DNA of 64,000 bases from Diprion similis. Lineage: Eukaryota > Arthropoda > Insecta > Hymenoptera > Diprionidae. Numbering within the stretch: position 1 is the stretch's first letter; the number at the start of each line of letters is the position of its first letter. A program made the translations under genes and the position numbers. Below are positions 8,175 through 20,800 of the stretch, piece by piece. The notes below the pieces were generated by a model. The model searched no databases, was not told the origin of the DNA, and saw only the letters and a list, made by a program, of their open reading frames with translations. The stretch is from the NCBI RefSeq assembly GCF_021155765.1, contig NC_060110.1, positions 8,183,501 to 8,247,500 on the forward strand, in the 5' to 3' direction.

Positions 8175-11100
8175 ATGTTTTTGGACAACATTCAAACTGA
8201 GTTTTATAACGCGATATTAGGAAACGTAAGTAAATATTTTACGTTTGATTTCTGTACAACGACGAGAGGAACGATTTAATTATGCCTCTTTCTCAGAGAG
8301 AGACTTTGGAGGTTGCCTAATTGCATGACTACTTGACAATGAAATATTTTGAAATGTGACCCAATTTTTTAACTCCACTTAATTACTCGCTATCTAATTA
8401 TTCGAGCATTGTTTGCCTTTTTCTTTCACACGTTGTCTTTGAAAATGATGACAAAACTAGTCGTTGGAGTTGAAGTACACACGTAAATAAACAGCCACGT
8501 TCTTTTCGTTCTTCAGCTTGTCATTTTGTACTTTTTGGTTTTCAATTTCTCACATCGCTACCGGTTCTTTGCTCGCTCTTCGACCTAATAATAATTTTCT
8601 TTGGATTAAGAGTGGTGTGAATATGAAAACACGAAAAATCAGAGTGGCAGACCATATCATGATTTAGGCGCCCTTTTTCTTCCTTGCATATTTATTTACG
8701 CGTCAGGTGTTGCCACTTGATTTCTGAATGTTTTCATTAAGTTATGCCACCTTATGAAATTTTGATCTTGACAACACTTAACCTCTGACTTTATCACTGA
8801 GAGTACGTAATATTTAAAAAAAATACATTTTATTAACCTCTACAGTGAAGTGTCGGTTCGTTTATGTCGTTAATCAAACGATCTCATATGGATTTATTAA
8901 AGGACTTTGTCTCTTGTAGACGATGTATCTTTCTTGATTTTAACACTTCTGTTTATTTCTTGGTCTATTAATCATTATCCTAACGATTCATCAATAAAGT
9001 CAACTGTGCTAAACTATTGTTTATTTACTAACGAATCGATTTTCCTTTGTTTCTTTTCAGAGATGCTTATTGTTAGTCAATTTTGACATCGATGCGATAT
9101 GTGCATGCAAGATATTGCAGTACCTTTTAAAAAATGACAACATTGTATATACACTGGTTCCTGTGCGTGGAATTCACGACTTAGTTCAAGCATATGAAGA
9201 AAACTGTGAAGAGGTAACTGTCAAAATTATTGCTTCTCTGTGTAACCAGTAAAACAATGTATATTCAAGTTCACGGTCCAGATAGTAAAGTAAAAGATTC
9301 ATTATCACTTATTCCGACGTTTTTTCGTCTGTAAATGTTCTTAGTTTTTGTTCTATTTCTTTATTTCTATATAATCATAAAGTCATTTATACTCAGTTGG
9401 ATGTATTTTTTTAAGGTGTCATTGATGGAAAAAACATGAAAGAACAAAAATATAAAAACTTTTGCAAGATCTACGTATTGAAATTAAAAAAACGGGATTT
9501 AATATTTTCTGAACCTTGGCTTATTATTCACTATTAAACCACTGAAATACATCTAATTTAACAGATCAACAAAGATAATAATCATAGATGTTTATATTGC
9601 ATTAATACATTTTACTGTCTTAGGTGAAATATGTAATATTAGTAAATTGCGGTGGAACATTGGATATTGTGGAACTCCTACAGCCAGATGAAAATGTGGT
9701 ATTTTACATTCTCGATAGCCACAGGCCTTACGATTTATGCAACGTGTACTCAGAGAATCAAGTCAGAATCCTAGGACAGCCTGACAATGAAGAAAAGATA
9801 CCAGATTATAACGAGGTCTTTCGAGATAATTCTGTAAGTATCATTCAACCTGCACAATAGATTTCTCATCAACTTATCAAGTTTAATAAAGACTTTATTG
9901 TAAAGATTATTTAAAAAATTTTTAAAATGTTTATTCTTACTCGATTATAGAAGATAATTTGTTTTGATGGAATATACTATATAAATACAAAACCAGTTAC
10001 TGTAGTCTTGTTGAGAATATTTTGATAAGAATAGGGGTAAAAGGTTGAAGTTCATAGCAGTAATGTACCAAGCATTTTCTGAAGGAATTACCGTTTCACA
10101 TATTTAAATGAAGTAAAACATACTTACAAAGTGATGATTTTTACTTGATGTTACATTACATTAATATTACCAACTTGAAACTCATATGGGACTTGACAGT
10201 GCTTGAACTGATAGTTGCCCTCCATTCATTTCTGAATTTGCTTTACTAATTAGTCTGATGAAGAAGAAGACACAGATGAAGATGATTCGAGTGCAGAGGC
10301 AGAAAGCAGACAATCAAAACGACGTCGATTAAATGAAGAAGAAATTGAAAAACGAAGAAACCGAAGACTGTGGGATGCGAATAGAACACAAATTATGTTC
10401 AATTACACTCAATACAGCTACTATGGTCGATCGGTATGAAATAAAAAATAATTTATCAAAATACTCATCTAAACATGGCTATACTAACCACAGAGATTCA
10501 AAAAACGAAAGTTTTAATGGATGGTTTATCCTTAGAGTGCTGTGATAATCTATGAGTTGGCGTGGAAACTCTCACGAGATACATTGGATGTGGCGTGGTG
10601 GGGGATTGTAGGAGCTACAGAACAAGCAATTCTTGGAAAAGTTGAATCCAGGGTTAGCGTTTTAGAAACAGGAAATCTCCAGAGTCACGTTTCAAGACTA
10701 AGTCATAGAGTTACGGACAATGAAACGCAGCATGCCACGGCGGTCAAACTGACTTACGACAAGGAGTATCCTTTATGAATTCGTGCACGCTATATAAACT
10801 TTGCAGTTTCACAAAATTATGGAAATAATTAAAAGAATTTAATATTGAGACCAGTAAATTCCTTAGTAATATTCAACAGCCTTCAGCTAGCCCTGTACCG
10901 TCATTGGACAGTTGAAGCCAGTCTGAAACATTCCGTGCCAACAGCGGTCTCACTTCGCTTATGGTCTTTAAGAGGTGAAAATCGCCTTAGAGAACTCCTG
11001 GCTGAGATGGGTTTACCTCTGGCACAATCCAAGCAGCGATTTTCTGCCATGGATCTCAGCTTACGACATGAGTTTAAGCAGATGGTTGAAAAATTAGCAA

Positions 11101-12223
11101 CGAAATACAATTTCGACAGCATCGTTGGTGCTAGCTTTACGCTGCAGTACGGATATAGATTTAAATACTGTGCCTCAGATGTGGTATACTCTATGTTGGC
11201 CTTACTTGAGTCCACGGTGGGTGTTAAAAAGTTTCGATGAATCATATTTCTAACACTTTCAAACTACCAACTGAAAATGTGCCAAACAGCACATTAGGAT
11301 CTATTTCCAATTATAATCGAACTTCTTTCCTTGCAGACTAAAGACAGATTACCACAACACTGCTTTTTAGATGCTTTGGACTGCCTATCCCGTAAGAAAA
11401 AAGATGTTGTAGAAAGAGGCATAGAAAAGGCAAAATTGATGCTTAGCAACATTTATAAGACAGCTCAAGGCATCTTAGAAATGAAACAAGTAAAGAATGC
11501 GGGTCCATTTCTTTATATTGTTATCCAAGACGGCACGTTAGATACTCAGTTATTTGCACATGAGCACGCATTGATCATGTTGGCACAGTTTACACTAAAA
11601 GCCTATGTAGAAACATCAAGATACAGGAACGCAACTAAGTGGCCACTGATTGCCACTGCACCTTTCAGCGAAGAAGATGGTACTTGCCTTGTCGTTGGTA
11701 TTCCACCACTATGCGAAGATCAACCTAGAAGGTGAGATAACGTTTGCATATCAACTTTTTGCAAAATGGCTCCAACTCTTCAAAAAATCATCAACGGAAC
11801 AGTTCGTACGCATATTCATACACAGAATTGCAAACAAAGTAAATTTCCGCAATTTCTATATCCAAAGTATATGGCTAATTGGCAACTGAATATGTAAAAT
11901 AACAAAATTAAATTTTCTAACTTACCTTTGCATTGTGAATATCTTCACAACATAAACTTGTCGCAGTAAAAATATGAATTTCTATCTGACCCATGAATTT
12001 TACATTAATAGCCTCTTTGGAAGGGCATTCGAGCAAGCTGCTAAAAATACCAGTTCGTATATAGAGGCAGACTACTTCGATACAACAAGTGAGTAATAAA
12101 ATTTGAAACACTTTTAGTTAATATTTACAAATATTGTTATTTTCATGTTTTCTAGTAATAAGACTGAAGATTCAAGAGCGGCCAAAGTTCTTTGATGCAT
12201 TGACAGCGCTCCTGATTATGTAA
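8175..12223 (+). CDS. Cdc45: Cell division control protein 45, complete, nine exons
   Basis: Exons: 8175-8225, 9061-9213, 9624-9833, 10254-10433, 10536-10765, 10880-11216, 11337-11731, 12012-12088 and 12156-12223. All introns are GT-AG, phases agree, and the total of 1701 nt predicts 566 residues, the same as human CDC45. CDC45 joins MCM2-7 and GINS as the CMG helicase that unwinds replication origins in the nucleus. Visible family features: MFLDNIQTEFYNAILGN start; VNFDIDAICACKILQYLL; YTLVPVRGIHDL; the RecJ/DHH-like DSHRP at residues 99-103; an acidic stretch then KRRR (about 139-164); IIYELAWKLS and VAWWGIVGATEQ; ALYRHWTVEASL; FLDALDCLSR; a GPFLYIVIQDGT segment; a LFGRAFEQAA segment and the end RPKFFDALTALLIM. 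Exon 8 could instead start at 11967, adding 15 in-frame residues; 12012 is chosen because it restores family length. The gene is intact. Confidence 0.95.
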
Positions 12224-12239
12224 ATTGTTAAGTAGAAAT

Positions 12240-12245
12240 ATTAAA
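12240..12245 (+). terminator. Candidate polyadenylation signal ATTAAA for CDC45
   Basis: The common variant hexamer ATTAAA lies 17 nt past the CDC45 stop codon. That is close to the stop, so a later signal (for example AATAAA at 12923-12928) could be used instead. Confidence 0.3.
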
Positions 12246-12249
12246 ATGT

Positions 12250-15200
12250 AGTTTATAATTTTTATTGTAGTGGATATCAATCTATCTATACAATTCAGAT
12301 CACTTGCTCACAGGTGATTAGCAATGTATAACAATGCAACTATGGGTATTATGATCAACATTTCTAAACCCAGACATATTTTAGAACCAGCGACGTAACA
12401 AGCTTTAACTTTATTTTAATCGAATCTATAGTTTAATTTATTTGACGTATTAATCTAATTTCACATTACCTTCAACTAGATTTCCTTGACAAATTTTAAA
12501 CGTTCAGATAATATTAGACAGTTTTAGTGTACTGTTCATCAATATTTGAATTTCCAAAATGTTAAATTTGTTGATTGAATCTTTAATAAGGGATTTCAAG
12601 AACTTGTTTTATTTGACGACTTGTTTGATAAATTTCCTCCAACAATTAGGATGTGATCAAACTACTATAAGGTACTGTCACTAATTCGTTTAGTTTTGAG
12701 TCTCACTAAGTTTTTGTCAGTTGACCATACGTGAAGTAAACTTCAGTAAAGTAGATTTATTAGCAGAATTAGATTTACGTATAAGATGAAATGAGAATAT
12801 TCGTAAATCATACTGTTGAGTAGTTGATTCTGGTGGCTACGCCGTAAACAGGCATCTCTTGTGCGATTGGGTACAGGACTTATGTCACTTTGAAGTTTAG
12901 CCACAGATGTGTTCGATTGAATAATAAACCCGTTATTGTACATAGAATGATTTTAAGAGTGATACTAGACTTAGCTGTAACGATAATGTAAGAATCAATT
13001 TATAACCTAGGGTCATGGTCAACCGTCGAACATTCATATGATAATTTGATACAGATATTACGCAATAAGTAAAAGTGAACCGAATAAATATATGCGTTTT
13101 TTATATGAGTTGAAGATATCTGTTATCAATCCCAACTTACCGACTATATACGTTTTTGTCATCACACCTCCGGTTTCAATAGAAAATTAGAAAAGTCTAA
13201 AGTTTCATTAACACCAGCCACAGCTGAATGCGTTACCGTTAGTGAGTGAATTCCACCAATCAAAATTTTGCTTTTGAATTAATTTGCCATAGAGTTTGAA
13301 ACAAAAATTTAGTAAACAAATCTCTTATCAATTTTATTCATACTGACGATAATAAATTCGAATGGAACGACAACTCTACCATGTAATAGAAATGAATTTG
13401 GAGAAATTCGAGTGACACAAATTCACGGGCATGAACAATTTTAGAAAAGATTTTATAATTGGAACGTTCAAAATAAATGGACTCGCCTGGTTTTCATAAA
13501 AAATGTGACGATCTTTGGAAATTAAATATTTATAGTGACACGAACGTAACAGAAAAAATGTGCAGAATTCAAATTTGGCACGTTCTTTTTTTAAACATTG
13601 TATCCCCAGTGGGCCTATTTTTACACAGTGTATATCGATACGAGATAGCTAGGAAGTAAGAGGAGATAGCTTTTTTCCTGTGCATCTGACGTTTTGCTTT
13701 GAAATGCAAATTGCAGTTTTGTTATTCGCGGATTTTACTCGTTTTGACCTAGCTACGCGAAATATATGCGCACACAACTGCTACACGTTTGTTGAATTGC
13801 TATTACTCGAGTGTCAGGCGTGAGCACGAAATTGGAGAAATTGATTTGATTTTCATACCACCAAATATTGAATTCATACACCAAATATAGTATATTCTCC
13901 TATGTCAACAGTCGAAATTCTCCCACTCTATCCCATTCGAAACTGCGGCGCCATCTATTCGAAAATTTGAAATCTAACAATTACCGAATTTCTAGGCAGT
14001 CTGGAGCCAGCAGTAGAGTAGCTCGGTCGACGACGTGTGAAGTAGAATCTCTAGTGGTTGCTTACAGCATGGAAGGTGGTGTCAGTTAACCACATGAACG
14101 CATTCGTCATTAGCAAGTGTAATTACCCATGTGACCAAAATAGGAACAGAAACAATTTCTCAGGGCGTCGGTTGCAATTCTGGGTTGAAATCAGTAGTGC
14201 ACCATATTTCCATGGTGCGTATTCAGGTAGGCGCTGCACCTGTTGCTCCGGTCAGGAATTCAAGTTAGACGTCACACCTGTCACTTGAGGTCAGCAGTGC
14301 GATGCAATCCCAAAGATTACATGTTGAGATTGATTCAGATCAAGTTAATCACTTTGAGCCGTGCATCACAATAACTTGTTGCATCAGAGCATATATCAGT
14401 CATCTCTCATGCGATTGCCACGCTGGCTAGCCATGCATTTGATCAGTACAGAATAATCACAAATGATCATGGTCACATACCATTAATCAGCCTAACGAAT
14501 TTTCTTTAATCAAAACTTACAGCGCATATACTTACAAAGAAAAATTTGTCATTTTATTTTTCAATAAAAAGTTTGGAATATTTAGCGTGTACATCAAGAT
14601 TAGGCCTTGACCGGTCAAGCAATAGCACCGGGGCACATTGAATTACAATTGTTTGGTAAAATTTGGTAATGCCATTAATTAATTATATGGATATTTATAC
14701 CTTAGAGATATCAAGGCAGATATGCAGATAGCGATACCCAAAATAAAACTTTATAACTTTGTTACAATAATTTTTTCGAGTTTCGGTAACAGATGCACCG
14801 TACCAAAATCAAGAAAAATTATAAGTATTCACTGAAATGATTTTTCGCTCCAATTTGTGTTTCAGCATTAAACATACCATAACTATACATTCGTTTAATA
14901 AATGCAATACGATTAGCGTACTTTATTTGATAATATATCATACAAACATGAAAATTGCTTTTGTCCACCTTTTTCTTATCTTTTTTGAATTGTTTTCTTA
15001 GTTTCAGAAAAATATCAGGTATGGATAAATTACCTCAACAGATTTGATAAATCCTTGAAGTAAATATTTCTATATAGAGGGATTATTACTATTACTTTTA
15101 CTTGGCCGTTAACAATGGATTAATACATTGCAAAAATATGCATCTGTATTGAATCTACATTTTACGTGAAACTTTCTCGACCCCAAATAAACGTTATTAC

Positions 15201-16320
15201 TGTATTAACACATATGTACAGACGGGGTACATAATTAAATATATAAATCATGTTTATTCTTCAACAAAATTCTTTCCTTTGTTTGAAACATGAGTTATGC
15301 TTTAAGCAAATATGTATATTTGAGTAAATGTAACAGATTCGAGATTTTAACGTTTTACTCGAAGATAATCAAACTGTTATATAACGTGAAATTATACATG
15401 ATTCTAAATTGTACTTAGTAAAACACTTGATAAATGTAGATCCGAAATTAAGATTCCGCCAAGCACCGGTAGATCATTGCTGACTATACAGTTCTTATAG
15501 ATTGTTATACGCATAAAATACAGAGAGACAAAGTAATTTAATAGGACTTTAGGTGTCACATACAATTTTCGCAACATTATTGTATTTGCAGTATTGATAT
15601 AGATTCAAAAATAGCTGCTCGGTGGCTCGATAAACATTTCCAGAACGAAACACATGAGTTTTGAATTTTCCAAATAATTCAAATATTTTATCCAGTTACA
15701 AGTTCCTGCATTCATATGAATATAATTGATTGAATTGTACATCTATGAGTATTTTAAAACTATTTACAATGTTAAATGTCATGAAACTGAGTAAAATTGT
15801 ATTTATTTTATGCACAATTTTTATACGTCAATCGAGCACAGACGCTTTGTTATTGTATAAATAGTGACTGAAAACGAGTTACTAAAAGTAGAAAAGTAAA
15901 GGTATATTAAATATCTCGAAAGTTCATTGAAGCATATGTTGTAAATAATTTATGACTTCCGTATATTTATGAATTGGATTTCATCTCGAGCTGAGTTTGA
16001 TACGAATATCTTAGGTAATGGATATACCTAAGCCACAGAACCTTCACCTATATGATTTAAGGTTTAATAAGTTGGATATCAATATTATTTTTTATATACA
16101 TATATAGTTGTACTATAACGAACAGTTGATCCTAGAAACTGTAAATTAATCCACCGTCAATGACAGTTCTAAATTTCGTTGTCCATAGTAGATTCCGTTT
16201 TCAAAGAGTATTTCCGAATCAGAAACTCATAGGCTTGTCAAATATGTCAAATAATGAACAAATGTCATAGGACCGTCGTGAAAATGCAAAATAAAACTTA
16301 ACTAAAAAAATATAATACAA
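12250..16320. other. Convergent intergenic spacer between CDC45 and Lnk, no gene seen
   Basis: AT-rich sequence with frequent stops in all frames. I found no coding exon, tRNA or clear element. A modestly GC-richer patch at about 13900-14300 has open frames (13868-14288) without recognisable content. Part of it may be 3' UTR of CDC45. Confidence 0.5.
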
Positions 16321-16325
16321 AGTTA

Positions 16326-17546
16326 GGGTGTATACGGAAACTAGAAAAAAAATCCCGGATTTTTCACGAATTTCCCGGTGAAAAATATTCTGTTTCCCGA
16401 GTACCTTACTACCTTGACATAGATTACGGGTATTACTTTGCATATCGAAGATATAAAAAACTTTTATATATTTTTATAACACCGTGTTTGGGTCTTCATG
16501 TTTATAGCTTACGAAATATGAAATTGTATCAATGAAATCTGAGTTCACAGCAATAGGCGCAAGAGCTATTCATCACCATGTTAAGGATTTCAGGGTACAT
16601 TAATAACTTGAATATCTGAAATATGTGAGAACCTTTATTCAGCATCAGGTACATCGCGTGTCTAATAGTATAAGGACGTATGCGCCATTTTTTCCGTATT
16701 TTTTCCTCTTTGTATTTGCGCAAAAAACATGATACATTCAAAAATGGTGAAATTGGAGAATGGATCAATTAATGGTAAAAGGTCGTCAGTACTGTCTGTT
16801 ATGCCTTTTCATCATGAACTTTATAAAATATAATCACGTTCTCTAATTTTCACGGTCGCATGTGCCCACATATGATCTTATACCGTTACGTTTGGTATTA
16901 TTTTTTTAGAAAATAAAACTTTTTAAACATTCTCTCCAAAATCGACGAATCTACGGTTCAAAGATTTTCAAAGTGTGCGCGAGAAAAAAAATTGGCGGAT
17001 GTACCGTTACGTCCGATATTATTTTTTGACAGACGAAATTTTAAATTTCTTTTCAAAATACTTATCATCCTCGCAACTTCATCAGAGGTTTTTGCGTTGA
17101 TCACGAAAAAAACACAATAATGGCGGATGCAACCTGATATCATTTATAAATGTGATAAATGAAAATATACTTTGGTGCGGAAAGCGTGGATCCATCAACC
17201 ATAAGGCCTTTTACCTTTAATCATTTTTTCGGAAAATTTTAATGTAGATATACGTTGTGAGTACCTTTAAAGCGAATTTCGTAAAAAGAAAAAATTATAC
17301 GCCCTTTCATCATCGAAATCGCCTTTTTGCTGCATACGTTCTTGTATCATTAGACGTACGATACTATTATACAATGTCAAGTAAGTAAAACGGGAAAATA
17401 TGTTCCCCAAAAAGTATGAATTGTGCACTAATTGTGCAAAGTTTATGTTATCATCACGGATTACCAGAAAATTGCCGTGTTTTTTCCGGTAAGAAAAATT
17501 CCCGGTTTTTCCCCGGTATTCCCGTTTTTCCGCTGCGTATACACCC
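16326..17546. mobile_element. Non-autonomous DNA transposon, TA target site, GGGTGTATACG ends
   Basis: The left end GGGTGTATACG (16326) and the right end CGTATACACCC (17546) are exact 11-bp inverted repeats flanked by TA on both sides (16324-16325 and 17547-17548). Subterminal sequence on both sides repeats TTCCCGG/CCCGGTTTTT blocks. The interior holds two diverged copies of a roughly 125-bp block, each starting near TACCGTTACGT (about 16880 and 17001) and ending near TGGCGGATG. No transposase is present. The TA duplication suggests a Tc1/mariner-like mobiliser. It sits about 180 bp downstream of the Lnk stop codon, so may lie within or next to that 3' UTR. Confidence 0.75.
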
Positions 17547-17723
17547 TAAAATTCCATGTGACGTCGACCATAAATCAGCACAAACTTCTAAAATGAAATT
17601 TATCATCAACTGAATCGTGTTGAAGAGATTTTCTATTTACATTAAATAGGTGAATATAGAACATTATTAGTCAGATGGGCTAACCGGATGATATCCTGAT
17701 AATATGTTGCTCCAGAGCCAGCG

Positions 17724-17870
17724 TCAAAGAAAGCTATATGTATTTTGCACTGCTCTGCCACCTGACGATCCCGAGCCTGTCACTTGCAGCTGTTGTTCTG
17801 CGATATTTTGTTGTTCTAAACGTTCCAGTGACTCGGCGCGAGTTCTTATTGGTCCACCGTGAGTCTGCAC
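17724..17870 (-). CDS. Lnk: Lnk terminal coding exon with C-terminal Cbl-type tyrosine motif
   Basis: Part of the Lnk gene, listed separately because it is easy to miss. It is 147 nt with the acceptor CATGAAACAG before 17870 and stop TGA at 17726-17724. It is in phase with the SH2 exon donor at 19037. It encodes [20 protein letters not shown], then a Gln-rich stretch and [14 protein letters not shown]2B2/APS ends in the closely similar RAVENQYSFY, whose phosphorylated Tyr binds the Cbl TKB domain. Here the residue before Tyr is Thr instead of Gln. Confidence 0.85.
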   Translation of the reverse strand: MQTHGGPIRTRAESLERLEQQNIAEQQLQVTGSGSSGGRAVQNTYSFL

Positions 17871-20800
17871 CTGTTTCATGCAATAGCGAATGAAACATTG
17901 CAAGCTGCTTCAAAGTCTGGTAATATATCCATTTGTAGACAAATCGCTAGTACAAGAGTTCCAGTTGATAGAAGTTGCTCATCCTGAGATTCAAGCACCA
18001 TTCATAAATCGATGAGATGCTCGGTAATTAATTTTTTGTCAAGGCAAACTGATAGTTTTTTTTTTTTTGTTTTAAATAATTGAAATCTGTATGGTCGAAC
18101 ATAAATAACAAAGTGAGAATCTTTTAATAATGTCAACTTCACCTCTTGACTTGCATTTTGACTACAAATACTCCTTTTCTATTTTCTTATTACACACATA
18201 GGAATATTAAAAATGATGAATAATTGATGGGTGATTAAAAATGTTGAATGATAGTTGATTAAAGAATAATTTACCAGTGTGATAAATCACATGATAATGA
18301 AGGTAATTAAACGATATCACCATTCAGAAATTGTATGAATTATAGTTATACCTTATTTAAAAGCGAGCCCCTCCCCCCACTGTCATATTTTTACACTTCA
18401 TATCTCTTTTTCGTGTTATAGCAAAGCTTTTGAGATTGAACGATGAGAAATATGTACGAATTGCTAACATTAAGCGTCTAAACTCCTATCAGGTGTAGGT
18501 CAGATTTCCAATAAATCAATTTTTTTCAAATGGCAGTGCAACATCTACTGGGAAACTCGAATTTTGGACAAACATAGTCAGTCTAATAGCATGCTCCCTT
18601 TTAGCCAGAATAAAACAGAAATTGTCGAACCTGGATGTTATAATGTTCTATTCAATTTTAGAACATTTAGACATAAAAAAAAAATTTGTAAACTCATTTC
18701 ACTTTCATAGAAGCGCTATTGAGAGAAAAGTGAAAATTAATCGATCAACTACAAATGTACCTTAGAACAATTCACAATATTTCATTTTAGTGCAAGAATC
18801 TAGTCAATATCAACAAAATCATATCCATTTAAAAACTGGTGAATCAATTGGATCAATGCCGATTATACGATAGTTTGGAATCGACCTACCCTTAGGATTT
18901 GAGATCTGAAAAAGGGCCACCACCGTCCTCGCTTTATCGTGTATCTACTCACTGTCTGTAGTTTCAGACTTCAGACTGTGGGAGTCGGCCACTCGCGCTC
19001 ACTCAAGAGGGGTTAGACTGCCGCTGCTGAGTCTTACTTCTCTGGGCTCTGGGGCTGTTGCCGGCCTTCGTTCCTGAGGCTGTTGGCTGCTAGCTCCAGT
19101 TGTCACGTGATGCGTAGGCCGGCTGGCAGGATTAGCCACCACATATTCTGTTAATGTCACGTCCGCTGTACCTCCAGATTCCAGAGGGATGGGATTTTGT
19201 CGAAAGTGTTCCAGCATGTCATGGATTGCTGGGAACCAGAGGTGTTGAACTCGACATTGTCCTTGATCGTTCAACGTCATTCGTAGGTGCTATCATTGCA
19301 AAAATTTATTGAAAAATTACCTTTCTACGATACACAGCCAGATACAAAATAATCATGGGATGTGACACGATTGAGGTGAAATTGTTTCTTTTTTTCTTTA
19401 TTCGACCAATTGGTGTATTTATTACAATCCCTGGAGAGAATCAATTCCATCATTCATGAAGATCTTAGTCAGGAAGTATCTAGGGATATTAAACTGACAA
19501 TGTAGTGCTTCGAACGTACTTTCAAGAATATCATAAAAATTACTGACTTATCTGCTAAGCAAATAACTACCCATTCATTGTATCTGCCGCACATCAAATG
19601 TAATTCAACCGAGAAATAAGTGTTAATATAACATTTTCACAAACCGTATCTCAAATATTCATAATTGGAGTTTAATGCAAAGAAGTGTTTTCATTGAAAC
19701 ATTGCAACTTCTTTTCTCGTACGCTTATTTTGATCAAAATTTTCAGCTTAACAAATGTGTTTCCAGGAAATACTTCGATTCATGCAAGATCACTAAGGGT
19801 TGTTCCGATATGTTACCTACTACGACTGAGCCAATGTAGAATAATCTACCTTTGCTCTTCCTTGAAAGTTGAACGTCAGAACGAATTCCCCTTTCCTGGT
19901 CTCACTTTGCCGGACTAGGAATACTCCATGCCCGTTAGCTGCGCTGTGAAGGACCAGTTGTGCTGCGTCTGATCTGGGTAATGTTCCGTGAAACCACCGA
20001 TATTCACGTAAGCTGGTCGACAAGTCTAAATCTCCGTCGTTACCAGATACTAAAAATATTTGAAAAAATATCATCAATGCTGTAAAATGGGTTCAGTGAA
20101 AACATCATAAGCCCGGTAATCTATATGCATCGAATGGGGCAGGATTTCACTTAAATATTTCAAGTCATTATTTCTAAATTCAGCTCTTGTATTACAGAAC
20201 TGGCCTGGAAATATAACGACTGGTCAAACTAGTAATAACTCGTTTTATAACTATTCGATATTTCAAATACTGGGATAATTACCATGTTTGGATCCTAATA
20301 TATTACCTTTATAATTTAATACAATCTATTAATATATATAATGATTAAAATAATCCTAATCTAATGCTATTAAATTACAGTTCTGATTACAAGTGGCTTT
20401 ATTGATTTTAAATTGAACAATGCATTACCTTGAATGCTGTTATTTTTTCAAAGTTTAGAGAGATCGGATGATTCCGTTTGTTAAACGAATTCCCGTTTGT
20501 CATGATGATTTTCTCTGGATGAAAATTATCAAGAGATAAACTAAAATCATTACTTTCTAAATTTCACATTCTCAATTCCGAAAACATCTAATCATCTTGC
20601 GGACCAGGATTAGTTATGCATATTCCAAACGAAGTTGTTAATAACAATATTTATTTGTGTAGATCATTAATTCTCGCGAATACGATTTTAGAGAGATTAT
20701 ACTTGTGTATCATTTTGTAGCTCAACAAGGTTATCATTTTTCTAATTTTATAATGCCACAACTAGCAATCTTGGTAGATACAGTTTCGACAGATAGAGCT

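Noticed and set aside
7947..8195. Two overlapping minus-strand frames across the CDC45 start
   Set aside because: They lie over the CDC45 promoter and first exon and resemble no protein.
10766..10778. CDC45 exon 5 running on to an early stop
   Set aside because: Ends at a GTATCC donor; joining to 10880 restores the conserved ALYRHW segment. The other AG just downstream (10886) would create a stop.
18999..19037. Extension of the Lnk SH2 exon to the stop at 18999 as the main C-terminus
   Set aside because: A strong GTAAGA donor at 19037 joins in phase to a downstream exon with the family C-terminal motif; kept only as a possible isoform.
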